Below, one piece after another: positions 60,201 to 64,000 of a stretch of DNA of 64,000 nt (within the stretch, counting starts at the first letter, position 1; every line of letters begins with the position of its first letter). Below the pieces are notes generated by a model. That model did not search any database. It was not told the DNA's origin and saw only the letters and a list, made by a program, of their open reading frames with translations. Made by a program: the position numbers and the translations under genes. Origin of the DNA: Ulota crispa (lineage: Eukaryota; Streptophyta; Bryopsida; Orthotrichales; Orthotrichaceae); the NCBI GenBank assembly GCA_963920765.1, contig OY987243.1, positions 31,061,060-31,125,059 of the forward strand, written 5' to 3'.

Positions 60201-63200
60201 GCACTACAAAACTTTAGTACGTGTCACCATTCTATAAATTGACTGAAATTGTCAGTATATGGCACTGAGTTTCAATAAAAGTTCTTTAAGTGTAGGAAAA
60301 TCAGAAGGTTACCTCAAAGCCGGCGTCAAGAGGCAACCCAGCAGCTGCTATTTTTGGGCTGGCGTGGTACCGCCCTGCGCTAAAGTTGATCTAGAGCAGT
60401 TCCAACAAGCATTTATATAGTCATATTCATTAACCGTTTGACGTAACAACCAGTTACAGCAAACTCAAACTACACTTGTATATATTATTTGGCCATCAAA
60501 ATGTTGCAAAAACACTTTTTGGGACTCTTATTCATGAATTGAATTACATAATGCCTGGTAGGCTTGAAACCTTCAGATTCTTTTGGTACAAAGTGACATC
60601 AATGCATTCTTTTATTTGAAAGCCTTAAGGAAAAACATAGAAATTACAATAAAACTCCAAAAAATCGTAAATCTTCTGGATGTGCAAGCTGGAATGAGAA
60701 ATCCTACATTATACGTGATGATGGCGTTTGTGGGAACCGAAAAACAAGGACTAAGAAGGAAATAAGACTTACATCACTTGCGTTGATGCCCACATAGAGA
60801 TACTTTATGAGAACGTGGCCAGGCTTCACAGGAAGTTTGTAATGTACAGTTACAACTTTGGTTGCTGCTCGAAAATCTGAACTCAAGGTGTGCACCACAC
60901 TATAGAAACCAAACACAAAAAAGTGTGAGAGGCCAAAACATTTGCTATTGCACAACAATGATATTATTGTTGAGTAATAAAAGGAGAGTACTGCCCATTT
61001 AGTTTGAGACTAGAACTCAAATGGTATCTAACCTTTTCTTCAAAGAGGTTTATGAAGGCACTATAAGAATTTTACAATGTGCCAAGTCCAAATTCTGAGG
61101 CAACCATGTCACTTTCCATTGGTTGGTCAGAAAAAGGATAAACCTATTGCCAAATGAAAACCTTATGATCAAACAAAAAGTACTTGTTGGACATAGTATC
61201 AAGTAGCTTAGATAAAACAGTGTCCAACAACGTTCTTGAGCCTCTTAAAGTTATCTGGTCTAGAAGAACTCATAAAACTGCTCAGTTAGACCGCGGAAAA
61301 GTAAAAATGCTGGTCATGTTCAAGTGCGGTTTACTAGCCCAGGCGAGACACCTAAGAAAGGGGCTTGACGACTTACACTTTCTGGAATTTTGAAGGGACA
61401 GGAGGAGGTAGGGCTAGAGGAGCACCGCTCTGACTCTTCCTAGCAGGAACCACTAGGCTTCGGTATTTCTTCTTCTCTTCCATAGTAGGCCAAAATTGAG
61501 TGGGTTTGTCAGCAGGGACCCAAATGCATGCTCCAGCCTGGGACTCATCGTCAAATAGCAAGAACGCAGCTGTCCATGAGGTACAATGCAACAATAAATC
61601 ATTCAGAAAATCCTAAGCATGAAATGGTAAACAATCATCAAACTCTTCAGCAAAGACAGTTGAGCCAAACAGGTAGAGACGAAGCTGATTACCTTCGACT
61701 AGCCGATCCAGGGTTACGTAACCCAGGCGTCTAACAAAATTCCTTTCAGCTGGTGGGAGGTCTTCCAAGAACGGTGTCTGTATAAACTGCCCACTCGAAA
61801 CAGACCAACCTCAGTCAAGGTGAACGTGCAAAGGTGAGTTTCCAAATATAGCGCCCAAAATGATTGTGATAGCATTCTGTCAGTTGTTGTAAGAGTTCAC
61901 CCATCTCACTGCAAATCTTACAGAATGTTAAAAAACAGGACGAGACTTGGATTAATCAACATGGCTGAGAATGAGGTGCTGTTCATGCTACTCCTACGTG
62001 CTCACAAATATCAATTGTGGAGCTACAATCAAAGAACCGTTAAAACGAATGTCAGAGACTACCTTCTGCAAACTCTTAAATTCAAGATGAAAAAAGAAAA
62101 AGGATATCTCTTAAGAATTTTAGGGCATCTACTGATTGGAACCGTCATTTTAAAACTAAGGAACGTGATCACAACCTCAGGGCAAAGCACGTTGGCACGA
62201 ATTCCCATCTTCTTCAAACCTCGCAGAGCCCTTGTAAACATCACAACGCCACCTATGTCATGCACACGTTAACTCAGCTCACAGGTTAAACCCGCACGAA
62301 TATAAGGATGTGATAAACAGCGATAGGGGAGATACAATAATCCAACATTGGAATTATGCAAGATGAGACAAACCTTTGGAGGCTGAGTACAGAGGCCCAA
62401 ACTGCATTGGATACAGGCCAGCTGCAGAAGCGATATTCAGAATTTGGCCTCCTCGGCCTTTCATCGCTTGGATCTGTGAAGATTTTTATATGCAATTGAT
62501 GATTCAGTCCTTGGGGCTTAGAAATTCACAACAATGAATTAGCACATGTACGTACATGCAAGGCCGAGTACTCTAGAAGCATGAAAAAAGAAAGGGCATC
62601 ATTTACCGCAAGTCTTGTTCCTCCAATAACAGCTGTCAAATTAATGTCCATCACTTTTTGCCAATTCACCGTGTCTTCATAAAAGGGACCCTTCTCTATA
62701 ACGCCGGCGTTATTGATACATATGTCCAGCCGTCCGAATACACTTTGATGCTGGGCAAACGCCGCAGTCAACTCAGCTAGATTCACGAACCAGAATCATC
62801 AGCATTCATAGTGAGCACAATAAGATAAATAGTGAGTTTTAGACCTTGAAAAATGGACATTGAAAACTAATTGTGGTTGAAGTTGCTACTGACGAATCAC
62901 AACATTGAACAGCAGAACGCCACATTCAATGCGAGCACTCTAATGATCCAAACAGTAAATTATTGGACGCTCTAGATTCAAGAACACAACTTTTAGCATG
63001 AAAAACTTCAGCGTCCCCTCCCAGATTGCCACTTGTAGAATGCATTGCATTTAATAGAGTCTGCGGGCCATAAATTAGGTGTAAAAAGTATCAATAAAGG
63101 CAGACTTCTCGGTGTTTGACCAAAGTAAGTTAAGTGGATTACTTGTTACTTCCGAGGTTGTACGTACCAGCATTACTAACATCGCATTTTATGAAGATCG

Positions 63201-63341
63201 CAGATGGAGACGTAGGCTTGTAACCTACGCGGGCATGTTCCTCTGTGACTACACGCACTGTCTCCTGTCCTTGCTGAGATGCCAAGTCCAACACTGATAC
63301 TTGCACTCCTCGTTTTGCTAGAGCTAAGGCTAAAGCTCGTC
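57215..63341 (-). CDS. Peroxisomal SDR-MDR fusion oxidoreductase (Arabidopsis NQR/At1g49670-like), 5' end outside window
   Basis: One chain joins a short-chain dehydrogenase to a zinc-type medium-chain reductase (quinone oxidoreductase/PTGR3-like). Exons on the minus strand: 63341-63168, 62776-62607, 62473-62374, 62252-62176, 61786-61693, 61569-61377, 60899-60773, 60390-60313, 59864-59757, 59386-59291, 58844-58650, 58302-58090, 57646-57560, 57464-57378, 57298-57215. Phases agree throughout (626 residues seen). SDR part: GRALALALAKRGVQVSVLDL, ICINNAG, NIASAAGLYP and catalytic YSASK. MDR part: YVGINASD, GLTASIGLEQ, VLVTAAAGGTGQFAVQLAKL and VNVIYESVGGQMFD. The last residues, HGSKL-stop, are a canonical PTS1 peroxisomal signal. 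The first exon, with the start codon and TGGxxGIG nucleotide motif, should lie beyond about 63400. Substrate unknown; a quinone or enone is likely. Confidence 0.93.
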
Positions 63342-64000
63342 CTGGACAACCCCGCCACAAAGCAACAAAAGACATCTTTTTCATTGAGAATGTTCACCAA
63401 AACAGAGGTTTTAACAGTAAATCAATAAAAAAGACCACAACATGATTTACAGATGGCGTCCACTTCCCAGGTTCATTGTATAACGTCGTCGAAAGGCACA
63501 CGTAGCTATAAGCTTATGCACCAATAGAACAAATAGAAACAAATTTCATCTCTAGACCAGCACTCTATAACACGGACTATGCACCCAAAAAGTCAACAAA
63601 GATGAGAATTGTAAGGAGATGATTAAATGCTTGATAACAGAAACTCGTTAACCCTAAACGACCGAGTTCAGATTGGACATTGTCTTTTTCGCTGCGATTC
63701 TAAGTAGGTCACACTTGGACTTCCTTTAGGATAATTTGATTTAATTTTCAACCAATGTTCGCAGTGTTCTTCAATGATTCAGGTGGTCGAATTTGGCCCC
63801 ATCTGAATGATATGTTTTCCAACAGGGTCAATCGAATTAAACAGTTTCAAACCTCATATTTGTGGTCCCTCAGAAGTTAACAAGCTTCTCAAAGTTCCCG
63901 TTTGAAAATTGAATATCAAAAATACCTTAACCTCTGGACAAACCTTGTTTTAGTAGTTCGTGAGTTTCTTTGATTGTTTTAACGTCTAGAAGTTGGTGTT
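63342..64000. other. Probable intron 1 of the NQR-like gene
   Basis: No segment encoding the missing SDR glycine motif was found on the minus strand, so exon 1 is probably outside the window. A TTAA followed by CCCTAAACGACCGAG (from about 63649) and a weakly matching right end near 63877 hint at another TTAA-type element, but the termini agree poorly. Confidence 0.4.

Noticed and set aside
63649..63881. A further TTAA-type element near the right edge
   Set aside because: TTAA and a CCCTAAACGACCGAG start are present, but the proposed right end matches poorly, so it was not listed as a feature.

Overview
This is a stretch of nuclear DNA from a green plant lineage (streptophyte): intron-rich genes with GT-AG splicing, GC-rich exons in AT-rich surroundings, plant-type genes (tocopherol cyclase, AXR4, basic secretory protein) and dense transposon debris. 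A three-exon Tctex-type dynein light chain of the intraflagellar-transport kind points to an organism with flagellate sperm (bryophyte, lycophyte, fern or charophyte alga) rather than a flowering plant. That placement is inference; the species is not identified.

Six cellular genes can be built exon by exon with phases that agree: ketopantoate hydroxymethyltransferase (panB type, + strand, 18193-22082, six exons); dynein light chain Tctex/DYNLT2B-like (+, 25607-26910, three exons); AXR4-like ER accessory protein (-, 27065-29478, three exons, convergent with the dynein gene); a single-exon basic secretory protein with a metallopeptidase motif (+, 45380-46075); tocopherol cyclase VTE1 (-, 49029-51789, five exons); and an SDR-MDR fusion oxidoreductase of the Arabidopsis NQR type ending in the peroxisomal signal SKL (-, 57215-63341, 15 exons visible, first exon beyond the right edge). 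They form no operon or obvious pathway cluster; they serve pantothenate synthesis, ciliary transport, auxin-carrier trafficking, secretion, tocopherol synthesis and peroxisomal redox chemistry.

The rest is mobile DNA and its decay. Left edge: a broken Ty3/gypsy element on the - strand (integrase at the edge, then RNase H, RT, protease, zinc knuckle, gag). 4.7-17 kb: a nest of small elements flanked by TTAA with CCC...GGG ends (piggyBac-like), plus a short Helitron. 31-36 kb: a frameshifted hAT transposase gene. 38.4-39.9 kb: a PIF/Harbinger transposase with five in-frame stops. Throughout: TA-flanked MITEs (Stowaway type, and a second family whose TA duplication is supported by an empty-site comparison), TTA-flanked Tourist-like MITEs, a Mutator-like element with about 370-bp inverted repeats and a 9-bp target duplication, and long palindromic foldbacks.

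Three genes have introns enlarged by tandem duplication; in AXR4 and VTE1 the duplicated unit carries an extra copy of the 5' splice site. The most unusual theme is the set of TTAA-flanked elements, including two independent insertions into the same TTAA inside the terminal repeat of a host element.
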